64,000 nt of DNA from AWTP1-13 sp963832445. Its GTDB lineage: Bacteria > Pseudomonadota > Alphaproteobacteria > Rhizobiales > Hyphomicrobiaceae. The stretch covers positions 124,001-188,000 of the forward strand of contig CAWHUM010000007.1 of the NCBI GenBank assembly GCA_963832445.1, written 5' to 3'. Of the stretch, positions 54,154 through 62,391 are shown piece after piece (position 1 is the first letter of the stretch; each line of letters starts with the position of its first letter). The notes below the pieces were generated by a model. That model searched no databases. It had not been told where the DNA came from and was given only the letters and a program-made list of their open reading frames with translations. A program made the position numbers and the translations under genes.

Positions 54154-55197
54154 ATGGCTAGAGCGCGAACGCCGGACCGGTCCGCCCCGGCGCTGCACCG
54201 GACGTTGTCCAGCCCCGGTATGTACCTGTGGCGGATGTTTGTATTCCTGGTGCTGGTCGGATTGCTTGCAGCCATCCTCTCCCGCCAGCTGCTAGAAGCG
54301 ATGCTGACCAACCCAGGGCTGAATTTCCTCATCTTGTTCGTGCTGGCTGCCGGCATCTGCTACGCCTTTTCCCAGGTCTTGCGGCTCTATCGCGAGATCC
54401 GCTGGGTCAACGCCTTCCGCATCGCCGATCCCGGCCTGGCCATCTCGCATCGCCCGGTGCTGCTGGCGCCGATGGCCACCATGCTGCGTGACCGCACGGG
54501 TTCCCTGTCGCTGTCGGCGACTTCCATGCGCTCCATCCTGGACTCGATCGGCTCGCGGCTCGATGAGACGCGCGACACCGGACGCTATCTCGTGGGCCTC
54601 CTGGTCTTTCTCGGCCTGCTCGGTACCTTCTGGGGCCTGCTCGACACTATTTCCTCGGTTGGCCGAACCATCAGCTCCATCGATACCCGGGCCTCCGATA
54701 GCATCACCGTGTTCGACGAGCTGAAGAACGGGCTCGCCGCGCCGCTGCGCGGCATGGGTACGGCATTTTCCTCATCGCTGCTCGGCCTCGGCGGCTCGCT
54801 GGTGTTGGGTTTCCTCGAGCTGCAGGCAGGCCACGCGCAGACCCGCTTCTACAATCAGCTCGAAGAATGGCTGTCGCACATAACCGATCTCGCGCCCGGC
54901 GGCTCGCAGACCAGCGACTACGCCAGCCGCCAGCTGTACGCCGCCATCCACGACATGCACCGTGCCGTGCTCGATCTCAACGAGCGGGTCGGCGCCCTGC
55001 CGAGGGCGGCAGCGGACGGTGCTCCGCCCGCCGAGGAGGCGGTGCGCGAGCTGGCCAAGGGCGTCGATCAACTCGTGCGCCAGATGCGCGCCGAGCAGAA
55101 GGTGGTTCGCGAATGGGTCGACGAGCAGGCGGCCCAGCAATCCGAAGTGGCGACTGTGCTCAAGGAACTCGCCGCCAATGTGCCACGGAGAAGCTAG
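54154..55197 (+). CDS. MotA/TolQ/ExbB-like proton-channel protein
   Basis: A 347-residue inner-membrane protein. Helices are near residues 25-45 (LWRMFVFLVLVGLLAAIL), 52-72 (LNFLILFVLAAGICYAF), 145-165 (YLVGLLVFLGLLGTFWGLLD) and 205-230 (TAFSSSLLGLGGSLVLGFLE). The LLGTFWGLLDTISSVG segment is the conserved MotA/TolQ/ExbB pore region. A cytoplasmic coiled tail ends the protein. GGAGAG precedes the ATG. The next gene, 3 bp downstream, encodes its MotB/OmpA-like partner. No flagellar genes are nearby, so it is not a flagellar stator by context. Confidence 0.85.
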   Translation: MARARTPDRSAPALHRTLSSPGMYLWRMFVFLVLVGLLAAILSRQLLEAMLTNPGLNFLILFVLAAGICYAFSQVLRLYREIRWVNAFRIADPGLAISHRPVLLAPMATMLRDRTGSLSLSATSMRSILDSIGSRLDETRDTGRYLVGLLVFLGLLGTFWGLLDTISSVGRTISSIDTRASDSITVFDELKNGLAAPLRGMGTAFSSSLLGLGGSLVLGFLELQAGHAQTRFYNQLEEWLSHITDLAPGGSQTSDYASRQLYAAIHDMHRAVLDLNERVGALPRAAADGAPPAEEAVRELAKGVDQLVRQMRAEQKVVREWVDEQAAQQSEVATVLKELAANVPRRS

Positions 55198-55200
55198 CCC

Positions 55201-56220
55201 ATGGCCCTATCCCGCTCGCGCAGGTCGGGAGGCAGCTACGAGCTGTTCTGGCCGGGCTACGTTGACGTGCTGTCCACGCTGCTGCTGGTCGTGACCTTCC
55301 TGCTCTCCATCTTCATGGTCGCCCAGTTCTATGTGAGCCAGGAGTCCTCCGGCAAGGACACGGTGCTGCGCAGGCTGACGCGCCAGATCGCCGAGCTGAC
55401 CAATCTGCTGAGCCTGGAGAAGGGCCAGGGCAAGGCTTTGCAGGACGAGCTGGCGGCCCTGCAGACGAGTTTTGCGACCCTCAGGTCCGACAACGAGCGC
55501 CTCTCGGGCCTTGCGGGCGCCGGCGGTGAGAAGGACGCCCGCATCGCCTCACTCAGCAAGGAACTGGCCGACAAGACCACGCTGTCCTCCGAGGCACAGG
55601 CCAAGGTCGACCTGCTCAACCAGCAGCTGCTTCAGCTGCGCCGGCAGATGGCGGCCTTGCAGGAGGCAATCGGCGCGGCCGAAGCCAAGGACAAGGAGAG
55701 CCAGGCGCGCATCGCCGACCTCGGCGCCCGCCTCAACGTCATACTGGCCAAGCAGGTGCAGGAGCTGCAGCGCTACCGCTCCGATTTCTTCGGCCGTTTG
55801 CGCGAACTGCTGCGAGATCGCAAGGACATCCGCGTGGTGGGTGATCGCTTCGTCTTCGAATCGGAGGTGCTGTTCCCATCCGGGCAGGCGACCATGACGG
55901 CCGAGGGCCTGGCCACCATCGACCAGCTCGCCACCGCCATAATGGAGCTGGAGCGCTCGATTCCGCGCGAGATCGACTGGGCGCTGCAGGTCGACGGCCA
56001 CACCGATATCAGGCCCATCGCCAGCTTCCAGTTCCCCTCCAACTGGGAGCTCTCCAGCTCGCGCGCCACCTCCGTCGTCAAGTATCTGATCAGCCGCGGA
56101 GTGTCGCCGAAGCGGCTGGTGGCGGCGGGCTATGGCGAGTTCCAGCCCATCGACGAAGGAGCCTCGGAGGAGGCGATGCGGCGCAACCGCCGCATCGAGC
56201 TGAAGCTCACCAACCGCTGA
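55201..56220 (+). CDS. MotB-like OmpA-domain peptidoglycan-binding protein
   Basis: A 339-residue protein. One N-terminal membrane helix with an aspartate at its start (GYVDVLSTLLLVVTFLLSIF), as in MotB/TolR, is followed by a long periplasmic coiled coil (about residues 55-200). A C-terminal OmpA domain (VLFPSGQATMTAEGLATI; WALQVDGHTDIRPIASFQFP; NWELSSSRATSVVKYLISRG; RRNRRIELKLTNR) should grip peptidoglycan. With the preceding gene it probably forms a proton-driven envelope complex. The pair is conserved in Rhizobiales beside cell-wall genes. The function is not established. Confidence 0.88.
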   Translation: MALSRSRRSGGSYELFWPGYVDVLSTLLLVVTFLLSIFMVAQFYVSQESSGKDTVLRRLTRQIAELTNLLSLEKGQGKALQDELAALQTSFATLRSDNERLSGLAGAGGEKDARIASLSKELADKTTLSSEAQAKVDLLNQQLLQLRRQMAALQEAIGAAEAKDKESQARIADLGARLNVILAKQVQELQRYRSDFFGRLRELLRDRKDIRVVGDRFVFESEVLFPSGQATMTAEGLATIDQLATAIMELERSIPREIDWALQVDGHTDIRPIASFQFPSNWELSSSRATSVVKYLISRGVSPKRLVAAGYGEFQPIDEGASEEAMRRNRRIELKLTNR

Positions 56221-56399
56221 GGCGCTAGCCCATGGGCAAAGGCCGGCATGGTCGCTCTCGCGCACCCGCCAGCCGCGATGCTAGATTGGCGCTGAACTGG
56301 ACCGTGATTCTCGGCTGCGGGCGGATGCCGCTCGGCAGCGGTACGTTTCGGTGATGCTGACGCAACGAGCGATCAGCACATAAGTGCGAGGTCGGCGAT

Positions 56400-58694
56400 T
56401 TGCACGACTGGCTGTTCAAGAATGCTGGCCGCCGCAAGCGGCTGATCGACTGGCTGGGCCTCGATGCCAGGATCGATTCCGGCATCGCTATGGCGTGGGA
56501 GCAAGCGAAGGATCGATACAACGCCTTCTCTACGTTCTTTGCCCGCTTTCGCCTGAGCGGCTGGAAGCGTGCCTTCAACGAGCTCTTGTCTGAAGCCCTC
56601 ACCCTCGGAGTGGGCGGCCTCGCCGTTCTCTACGTGCTCGCCATACCCGCCCTCAACGACTTCGACGAGAACAAGATTGCTACCGGCCGGTATGCCGTCA
56701 AGTTCATAGACCGGAACGGCACCGAGATCGGCCAACGCGGCATCTTGCACAACGATGCCATCGAGCTCGAGGAGATCCCCGATCACCTGGTGAAGGCGAC
56801 GCTTGCCACCGAGGATCGGCGCTTCTTCGAGCATTTCGGCGTCGACGTGTTCGGCACGGCGCGCGCCCTGTTTGAAAATGCACGCGCCAACGACGTGGTC
56901 CAAGGCGGCTCCACCATCAGCCAGCAGCTTGCCAAGAACCTGTTCCTGTCGTTCGAGCGCTCGCTCGCGCGCAAGATCAAGGAAGCGTTTCTCGCCATCC
57001 TGCTCGAATTCCGCTTCACCAAGTTCCAGATCCTGAAGATGTATCTCGATCGCGCGTATCTCGGCGGCGGCGCGTTCGGGGTGGAGGCGGCCTCCCAGTT
57101 CTATTTCGGCAAGTCGGTGCGCGAGATCAATCTGGCCGAGGGCGCGCTGATCGCGGGGCTGTTCAAGGCCCCCACCCGCTTTGCGCCGCACGTCAATCTG
57201 CCGGCCTCGCGCGCCCGCACCAACGAGGTTCTGACCAACCTGGTCGAGGCCGGCTATATGAGCGCGGGCCAGGTGCATGCCGCACGCCTCAATCCCGCGC
57301 GCACCATCGAGCCGCGCCAGTCGCAGAGCCCTGACTGGTTCCTGGATTGGGCGTTCGAGGAGGTTCAGCGCATCGCCGAGGGCAAGGGCCAGTTCGTTCT
57401 CACCGCCCGCGTGACGATCGATCTCGACATGCAGCGCGCGGCGCAGGAGGCAATGGTGACGACGTTGCGCTCCACTCAGACGCGGCGCGGCGCGCCGTTC
57501 TCGGGCGCATTGGTGTCGATGGAGCCCGATGGGGCGGTGCGCGCCCTCGTCGGCGGCATCGACTACGGTGAGAGCCAGTTCAACCGGGCAACGCACGCGC
57601 GCCGCCAACCCGGCTCCTCCTTCAAGATCTACGTCTATGCCACGGCACTGGAGAACGGCTACAACCCACGCTCCATCGTGCGCGATGCGTCGGCCAGTTG
57701 CGGCAACTGGTCGCCGAGGAATTACAACGGCGGCGGCGGCTCCGGCCGAGCGCTGACCGTCACCGATGCCTTCAAGCTCTCGCTCAATACGACGGCGGCC
57801 GACCTGTCCTTAAAGGTCGGGCGCGACAAGGTGCTCGAGATGACGAAGCGCCTCGGCGTGACGGGCGTCAGGCGAACCTGCTCGATGGCGCTCGGCGACA
57901 CGGGCATAACGCCCCTCGAGCACACCAGCGCCTACGCGGTCTTTGCCAACGGCGGCAAGCTGTCCCGGCCCTATGCGGTGCTCGAGCTCTTCAACTCCAA
58001 GGGCGAGCTTGTCTACTCGCGCGAGCGGGACGAGCCCCCGGCGCCGCAAGTCGTGAGCACGCGGGTCGTCGAGCAGATGAACCAGATGATGCTGGCGGTG
58101 GTGCAGGAGGGCACGGGCCGGCGCGCCATCCTCGACTTCACCCATGCGGTGGGCAAGACCGGCACCAGCTCCAGCTGGCGCGACGCATGGTTCATCGGCT
58201 TCACGGGCGCCCTCGTCACGGGCGTGTGGGTCGGTCACGACGACTTCCGTCCGATGTGGCTCAACGGCCAAGGCGTCACCGGCGGCAGCCTGCCCGCCAC
58301 CGCTTGGCGCGCCTTCATGTCGGTGGCGCATACCAACCGTAACATCCCGCCGATCCAGGGCTTGCCGCCGCACCCGGTGCAGGTGGCAGAACAGGCACGC
58401 ATCGCCGAACTCAAGCGCACCGATCCGGGCCTCGCCCAGGCGCAGATCGCCCAGGCGTCGCAGAAGCGATCGACCATCATGCCCGATCAGACCAGGGAAG
58501 CGCTGAAGCGGCTGGCGGACAGCATGCTGCGCGCCAGCGGTGCGCAGGCGACACCCGTCAGCGCGCCTGCGCCCCAGGGTGGGCCTCCGCCGGTCTCACC
58601 ACCTGCGGCGCGCGATCCAAAGCTCACCCCACCCGGTAAGCAGAGCGGCCGGCGCGCCGACGGCCCCAATGCCCCCAAGCGCATACTGCCGTGA
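56400..58694 (+). CDS. Class A penicillin-binding protein (bifunctional transglycosylase/transpeptidase)
   Basis: A 764-residue murein synthase. One membrane helix (ALTLGVGGLAVLYVLAIPAL, about residues 65-85) precedes the glycosyltransferase 51 domain (ATEDRRFFEHFGVDVFGTAR; QGGSTISQQLAKNLFLSFER; YLGGGAFGVEAASQFYFGKS). The transpeptidase domain has SSFK in RQPGSSFKIYVYAT, SLN in KLSLNTTAADLSL and KTG in AVGKTGTSSSWRDAWF. The C-terminus is proline-rich. The start is a TTG at 56400 with GAGG upstream. It polymerises and cross-links peptidoglycan in the periplasm. Followed by two long palindromes. Confidence 0.93.
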   Translation: MHDWLFKNAGRRKRLIDWLGLDARIDSGIAMAWEQAKDRYNAFSTFFARFRLSGWKRAFNELLSEALTLGVGGLAVLYVLAIPALNDFDENKIATGRYAVKFIDRNGTEIGQRGILHNDAIELEEIPDHLVKATLATEDRRFFEHFGVDVFGTARALFENARANDVVQGGSTISQQLAKNLFLSFERSLARKIKEAFLAILLEFRFTKFQILKMYLDRAYLGGGAFGVEAASQFYFGKSVREINLAEGALIAGLFKAPTRFAPHVNLPASRARTNEVLTNLVEAGYMSAGQVHAARLNPARTIEPRQSQSPDWFLDWAFEEVQRIAEGKGQFVLTARVTIDLDMQRAAQEAMVTTLRSTQTRRGAPFSGALVSMEPDGAVRALVGGIDYGESQFNRATHARRQPGSSFKIYVYATALENGYNPRSIVRDASASCGNWSPRNYNGGGGSGRALTVTDAFKLSLNTTAADLSLKVGRDKVLEMTKRLGVTGVRRTCSMALGDTGITPLEHTSAYAVFANGGKLSRPYAVLELFNSKGELVYSRERDEPPAPQVVSTRVVEQMNQMMLAVVQEGTGRRAILDFTHAVGKTGTSSSWRDAWFIGFTGALVTGVWVGHDDFRPMWLNGQGVTGGSLPATAWRAFMSVAHTNRNIPPIQGLPPHPVQVAEQARIAELKRTDPGLAQAQIAQASQKRSTIMPDQTREALKRLADSMLRASGAQATPVSAPAPQGGPPPVSPPAARDPKLTPPGKQSGRRADGPNAPKRILP

Positions 58695-58710
58695 GCTGGA
58701 GCTTGGAAGG

Positions 58711-58789
58711 CTAGTGTGATGATCGAGAAGTCCGCCGCATCGCGCAGGGCTTGGGTCGGGAGCGGACTTCTCGATCTGAATCACACTAG
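58711..58789. repeat. Long inverted repeat 1 (CTAGTGT-bounded)
   Basis: CTAGTGTGAT...GAGAAGTCCGC pairs with GCGGACTTCTC...ATCACACTAG, 79 bp overall with about 25 near-perfect bases per arm. It shares the CTAGTGT boundary with the palindrome at 58803-58877. Confidence 0.85.
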
Positions 58790-58802
58790 CTTCATGATCT
58801 TG

Positions 58803-58877
58803 CTAGTGTCCTTCAGATCGCGAAATTCGTACCGCGCTCGCTGCAAAGTGAGACGAATTTCGCGATCAGGACACTAG
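58803..58877. repeat. Long inverted repeat 2 (CTAGTGT-bounded)
   Basis: CTAGTGTCCT...GCGAAATTCGT pairs with ACGAATTTCGC...AGGACACTAG, 75 bp overall. Its last bases run straight into the ribosome-binding site of the DUF1214 gene. The arms differ in sequence from the first palindrome apart from the CTAGTGT ends. Confidence 0.85.
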
Positions 58878-58889
58878 GAGGAGCGACGC

Positions 58890-59483
58890 TTGGGCCTTAT
58901 CGCGAATATGCTGCTGAACCTCATGGTCTTTGCCGCCCTGGCCATCGTCGGCGGCCTCGGCAGCGCGTGGTACATGATCGAGGCCGGCTCGCGCTTCTCC
59001 ACGCGGACCTATGGCGCTTGGGTCGCCTGGACCGCCGCCGGGCGCCCCGACGCCGACCCCTACACGCGCGCGCACACCGTGAGAAACACGCTGCTTCCCA
59101 TCTCGTCGACGTTGGAAATGACCTTCCGCGCCAAGTCCGATGGCGACGGTCGGCGGCTCCGCTCCACCTGCGACTACGTGGTGCTTTTGCCGGAGCAGGA
59201 GCCGGCGTGGTGGAGCCTTGCCGTCTTCGACGGTCAAGGCAAACTCATCCAGAACGGCGCCGAGCGCCACGCCTTCAACACCAATACTGCCATGCGCGAG
59301 CCGAACGGCCGCGTCGCCATCTCGGTGGCGCGCGATGCGAGGCCCGGCAACTGGCTGCCCAGCGGGCGCAGCGGCAGGATCGTGTTGGTGCTGACAGTAC
59401 AGGATGCAGGCTTTGCTGCCAGCGTGCACGACAGCAACGCGCCCAGGGCCCTGCCTGAGATACAAAGGGCCGCTTGCCGATGA
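58890..59483 (+). CDS. DUF1214 membrane-anchored protein
   Basis: A 197-residue protein with one N-terminal membrane helix (MLLNLMVFAALAIVGGLGSA) and a DUF1214 beta domain (YDP-like start at FSTRTYGAWVAWTAAGRPDA; DYVVLLPEQEPAWWSLAVFD; LSP-like NWLPSGRSGRIVLVLTVQD). The start is a TTG at 58890, supported by GGAGGAG immediately downstream of palindrome 2. Its stop overlaps the next ATG (ATGA). DUF1214 and DUF1254 are halves of larger proteins elsewhere; here they are separate short genes, a common Rhizobiales form. The function is unknown. Confidence 0.82.
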   Translation: MGLIANMLLNLMVFAALAIVGGLGSAWYMIEAGSRFSTRTYGAWVAWTAAGRPDADPYTRAHTVRNTLLPISSTLEMTFRAKSDGDGRRLRSTCDYVVLLPEQEPAWWSLAVFDGQGKLIQNGAERHAFNTNTAMREPNGRVAISVARDARPGNWLPSGRSGRIVLVLTVQDAGFAASVHDSNAPRALPEIQRAACR

Positions 59484-60094
59484 GACTGCGCCTGCCCTCG
59501 ATGCCGAACGCGCAAAAGCTGCCGAGGCCCCGGCCGCCCAGATGGATGCGGAAGGTCGGCTGGCGCACGCTGGCGGCCGGCGCGCTGCTCGGCGGCGTCA
59601 TTCACATCTGTGCCACGTTTGCCGCACCCGTATTCGGCTCCGGCCATGCTTTTGAACAGCTGCGCGCAAGCCTGCCGCTCAACAAGATGGTGGTGCTGGC
59701 ACCGCCTGCGCCCGGCAGGCAGATCCTGCCCTACCTTCCGCCCGACATGCTCTATGCCATGTGCCGCTACGAGCTGACCGGAGGCCCGATCGCCCTCACC
59801 GCTGCGGTCGCCGGGCCCGGCTGGTCGCTGTCGCTGCACACCCCGCAGGGCGACAATTTTTACGTCCTGCCGGGCAATCTGCTGAAGGGCGGCGAGGTCT
59901 CGTTCCTGCTGGTAGCAGGCGGCGGCGCCGAGGCTGCGCATCAGCAACGCCGTGCCAGCCCCGCCGATACCCAGGTTGCGTCGCCGACCACCGAGGGCCT
60001 GATCGTCGTGCGGGCACCTATCATCGGGCTTGCATGGCTGGCACAGACCGATGCACTTCTCCAACGGTCAAACTGCACCCAGGTCAAGCGCTGA
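59480..60094 (+). CDS. DUF1254 membrane-anchored protein
   Basis: A 204-residue protein. An N-terminal basic stretch and membrane helix (TLAAGALLGGVIHICATFAA) are followed by a DUF1254-like domain (ILPYLPPDMLYAMCRYELTG; GPGWSLSLHTPQGDNFYVLP; GLIVVRAPIIGLAWLAQTDA). It is translationally coupled to the DUF1214 gene through an ATGA overlap. Probably a periplasm-facing envelope protein; activity unknown. Confidence 0.82.
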   Translation: MRLRLPSMPNAQKLPRPRPPRWMRKVGWRTLAAGALLGGVIHICATFAAPVFGSGHAFEQLRASLPLNKMVVLAPPAPGRQILPYLPPDMLYAMCRYELTGGPIALTAAVAGPGWSLSLHTPQGDNFYVLPGNLLKGGEVSFLLVAGGGAEAAHQQRRASPADTQVASPTTEGLIVVRAPIIGLAWLAQTDALLQRSNCTQVKR

Positions 60095-60157
60095 GGACCT
60101 TCTCGCCGTCCCACTCGCCGGGTTGACGCAGCGATCAATGATGGTTTGGATTGCCCG

Positions 60158-61819
60158 ATGCCCATGCTGTTGAAGACTGTTGCCGCCCTGGGTGTGGCTG
60201 CGTTCGTTGTTGCCGCGTCTCCAGCGCACAGTGCCGAGACAGCCTCGCCCAACGACACAGCCCGCTTCATCGCCGGCCTGCCGCCCGCCCAAAGCTCTCC
60301 ACTGGCACCGCTGACCCAAGACCCGGCCTGGCAACAACACGCCCAGCTGATGAACGCTGTGTGGGCTGGGCTCGAGCAGTATCAGTTGTCGAAGGTGCGG
60401 GCGTGGTCGCGCGCCAATGTCACCGCCCGGCGGCCGGTGACGTACTACTTCTTCAGCGGCCCGGACTTCCTTTATGCTGACGCGTTCCTCCCCAACTCGT
60501 CCACCTACATCCTGGCTGGTCTCGAGCTGATTGGCCCGCAACCTGACGCGCTGGCTTTGCGCCCCCGTTTTCTCGCAAGCAATCTGGAGAGCGTCCGCCG
60601 CTCCATCAGCACGCTGCTCAGCCGCAGCTACTTCATCACCAGCTACATGGGCTCCGACCTGAATTCGGGTCAGCTGCGCGGCACCTTGCCGATCCTCTAC
60701 GTCTTCCTGGCTCGCACCGGCAAGACCATCCACGAGGTGAGCTTCGTCACCATCAAGCAGGACGGAACTGTTGAGCCGTCCGCCGACGGAAAGGATGGCA
60801 CGCGCGGCGTCAAAATCGTCTTCTCCGGCCCCGACACCAGCAAGAAGCAGACCCTCTACTACTTCAGGACCGACCTCTCCAACAAAGGCGTGCAGAGCAG
60901 CGGCTTCCTGCAGTTTTGCCGGCAGTTCGGGATCGGCGACATCTTCATCAAGGCTGCCTCCTATCTTCTGCACACACCGGGCTTCTCGATCGTGCGCGAT
61001 TTCCTGCTCGGGATCGGCGCCACCGTCGTCCAGGACGATACCGGCATCCCGCTCAGATATTTCGAGCAGAGCGGATGGCAGGTGCGCCCGTTCGGTCGCT
61101 ACGTCGGGCCCATCCCGGTGTTTCGCGGGAACTATCAGGCCAAGCTGAAGGCTCTGTTCGAGAAGGCCAACGCGCCACCGATCGACTTCGGCATCGGCTA
61201 CCGTTGGCGCACGAACGAATTGCACGTGCTGCTGGCCATCAACCCCAAACCGCAGATTCCTCCAGGCCCACAGGCCGCAAGCTCCGAGAAGGGCCCGCAG
61301 GAGCAGCCACCTGCGTCCGAGAAGACCACGCCGAATGCGCCCGCAACTCCGCCGGTCGTGCGGGCTGACAAGACCGCGCCCGACAGTTCAGCGCCGCCAA
61401 ATCCGCCGCCCGCCAAGCGGGAGAATGCCGCCAAGCAGAAGAGCAACGGCACCGGCAAGGCAGGGCAACCGGCACCAGTCGCGTCAGAGGCGTCGCGCTT
61501 CATCACGTGGCCGTCGCTGTTGTTCGGTGGGCTATTCAGTGCCGCTCTCGTCGCCCTGTTCGGGCTAGAGGGTATTGCGGCCGGGCTGGGCTTTCTCCTG
61601 CAAGCCGCCATCGTCGGCGTGATCGCATGGCTTGCGGTCGGCTTCTTCCGCGCCCGCGAGGAGCAGGCTGCCGCGAGCGGCGCGCCAGTGGCCGGACACG
61701 AACGCGCGGCGCGCTGGCAATTGACCGAGACCACCAACTCTCAGGAGCCGGGCGAGCCGCGAACCAAGGTGTGGCCGGCCGGCCTCGCCGAGCGATTGCG
61801 TCGCTGGACCACCTACTGA
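60158..61819 (+). CDS. Hypothetical exported protein with C-terminal membrane helices
   Basis: A 553-residue protein of unrecognised family. A signal peptide (MPMLLKTVAALGVAAFVVAA, cleaved near HSA) is followed by a globular part of about 350 residues with conserved-looking segments (RRPVTYYFFSGPDFLYADAF; LSRSYFITSYMGSDLNSGQL; ALFEKANAPPIDFGIGYRWR). A proline/lysine-rich linker (about 370-450) leads to two C-terminal membrane helices (LLFGGLFSAALVALFGLEGI; GFLLQAAIVGVIAWLAVGFF). It would therefore be periplasmic and anchored. The ATG at 60158 is preferred over TTG 60146. The gene follows the DUF1214/DUF1254 pair on the same strand. Confidence 0.7.
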   Translation: MPMLLKTVAALGVAAFVVAASPAHSAETASPNDTARFIAGLPPAQSSPLAPLTQDPAWQQHAQLMNAVWAGLEQYQLSKVRAWSRANVTARRPVTYYFFSGPDFLYADAFLPNSSTYILAGLELIGPQPDALALRPRFLASNLESVRRSISTLLSRSYFITSYMGSDLNSGQLRGTLPILYVFLARTGKTIHEVSFVTIKQDGTVEPSADGKDGTRGVKIVFSGPDTSKKQTLYYFRTDLSNKGVQSSGFLQFCRQFGIGDIFIKAASYLLHTPGFSIVRDFLLGIGATVVQDDTGIPLRYFEQSGWQVRPFGRYVGPIPVFRGNYQAKLKALFEKANAPPIDFGIGYRWRTNELHVLLAINPKPQIPPGPQAASSEKGPQEQPPASEKTTPNAPATPPVVRADKTAPDSSAPPNPPPAKRENAAKQKSNGTGKAGQPAPVASEASRFITWPSLLFGGLFSAALVALFGLEGIAAGLGFLLQAAIVGVIAWLAVGFFRAREEQAAASGAPVAGHERAARWQLTETTNSQEPGEPRTKVWPAGLAERLRRWTTY

Positions 61820-61896
61820 GCGCAGCCGGTACCGCGCCGTTCGCGCGGATCGAGGGCTTGCGCCGCCATCAGCGTGCGGCCTGCAGGGCCGCAAGC

Positions 61897-62082
61897 TCAG
61901 TCGGGCAGCTCGAGCGTGTCGCGCTTGGGGCGCGGCGCCCGCCGACGCGATTTGGGCGCTTGCTCGGTATGACGCTCGCGGCGCACGCCTGGAAAGATGA
62001 TGATTTGCGCGCTGCCCTGCGCCGCCTCAGTCTGCGGCTCTGCTCGCACAGCGTTGGATCTGAATTCAACAATGTGTGCCAT
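61897..62082 (-). CDS. Small conserved-type hypothetical protein
   Basis: A 61-residue protein beginning MAHIVEFRSNAVRAEPQTEA with the segment AQIIIFPGVRRERH. Small alphaproteobacterial proteins with a similar IIIFPGVRxER motif are familiar as conserved hypotheticals. GGGGAAG lies just before the ATG at 62082. No function is known. Convergent with the preceding gene. Confidence 0.55.
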   Translation of the reverse strand: MAHIVEFRSNAVRAEPQTEAAQGSAQIIIFPGVRRERHTEQAPKSRRRAPRPKRDTLELPD

Positions 62083-62391
62083 CGCTTCCCCGTGCCGAGG
62101 ACCGCCTTGGGCGGCCATCGGTCCCCCAAAGGATCGCAGGCGACGCAAGCACAGCGCTGCGACTCAGCCATTTGAGCGTCACAGGAGTTAATGGAATGTT
62201 AACGGCCTAACCATTGGCGTGCCGGCATATTCCACCGGGCAAGCCCATGATCCACCACACCAATCCTTTTGTTCTGCGTTGGTGTGGCGTGGGACCTACG
62301 GGGAACAAAACCGGCACCAAGATTGGATGGAAATTGGAAAACGGCCGGCCCCGTATATCTAGGGGTTGGCCATGCCAAGGGGACCCCGACC
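62083..62391. other. 309-bp divergent region before the recombinase gene
   Basis: No gene is seen. The segment includes an AT-richer patch (AAATTGGAAAACGGCC near 62330-62346) that may hold the recombinase promoter. No tRNA or obvious attachment core was found here. Confidence 0.4.

Noticed and set aside
54154..56220. Zorya (ZorA/ZorB) defence system
   Set aside because: The MotA/MotB-like pair is present, but no ZorC, ZorD or ZorE-type gene follows; the neighbours are cell-wall genes.
62083..62391. tRNA gene as integration site for the recombinase
   Set aside because: No cloverleaf, T-arm consensus or CCA-like end could be found.
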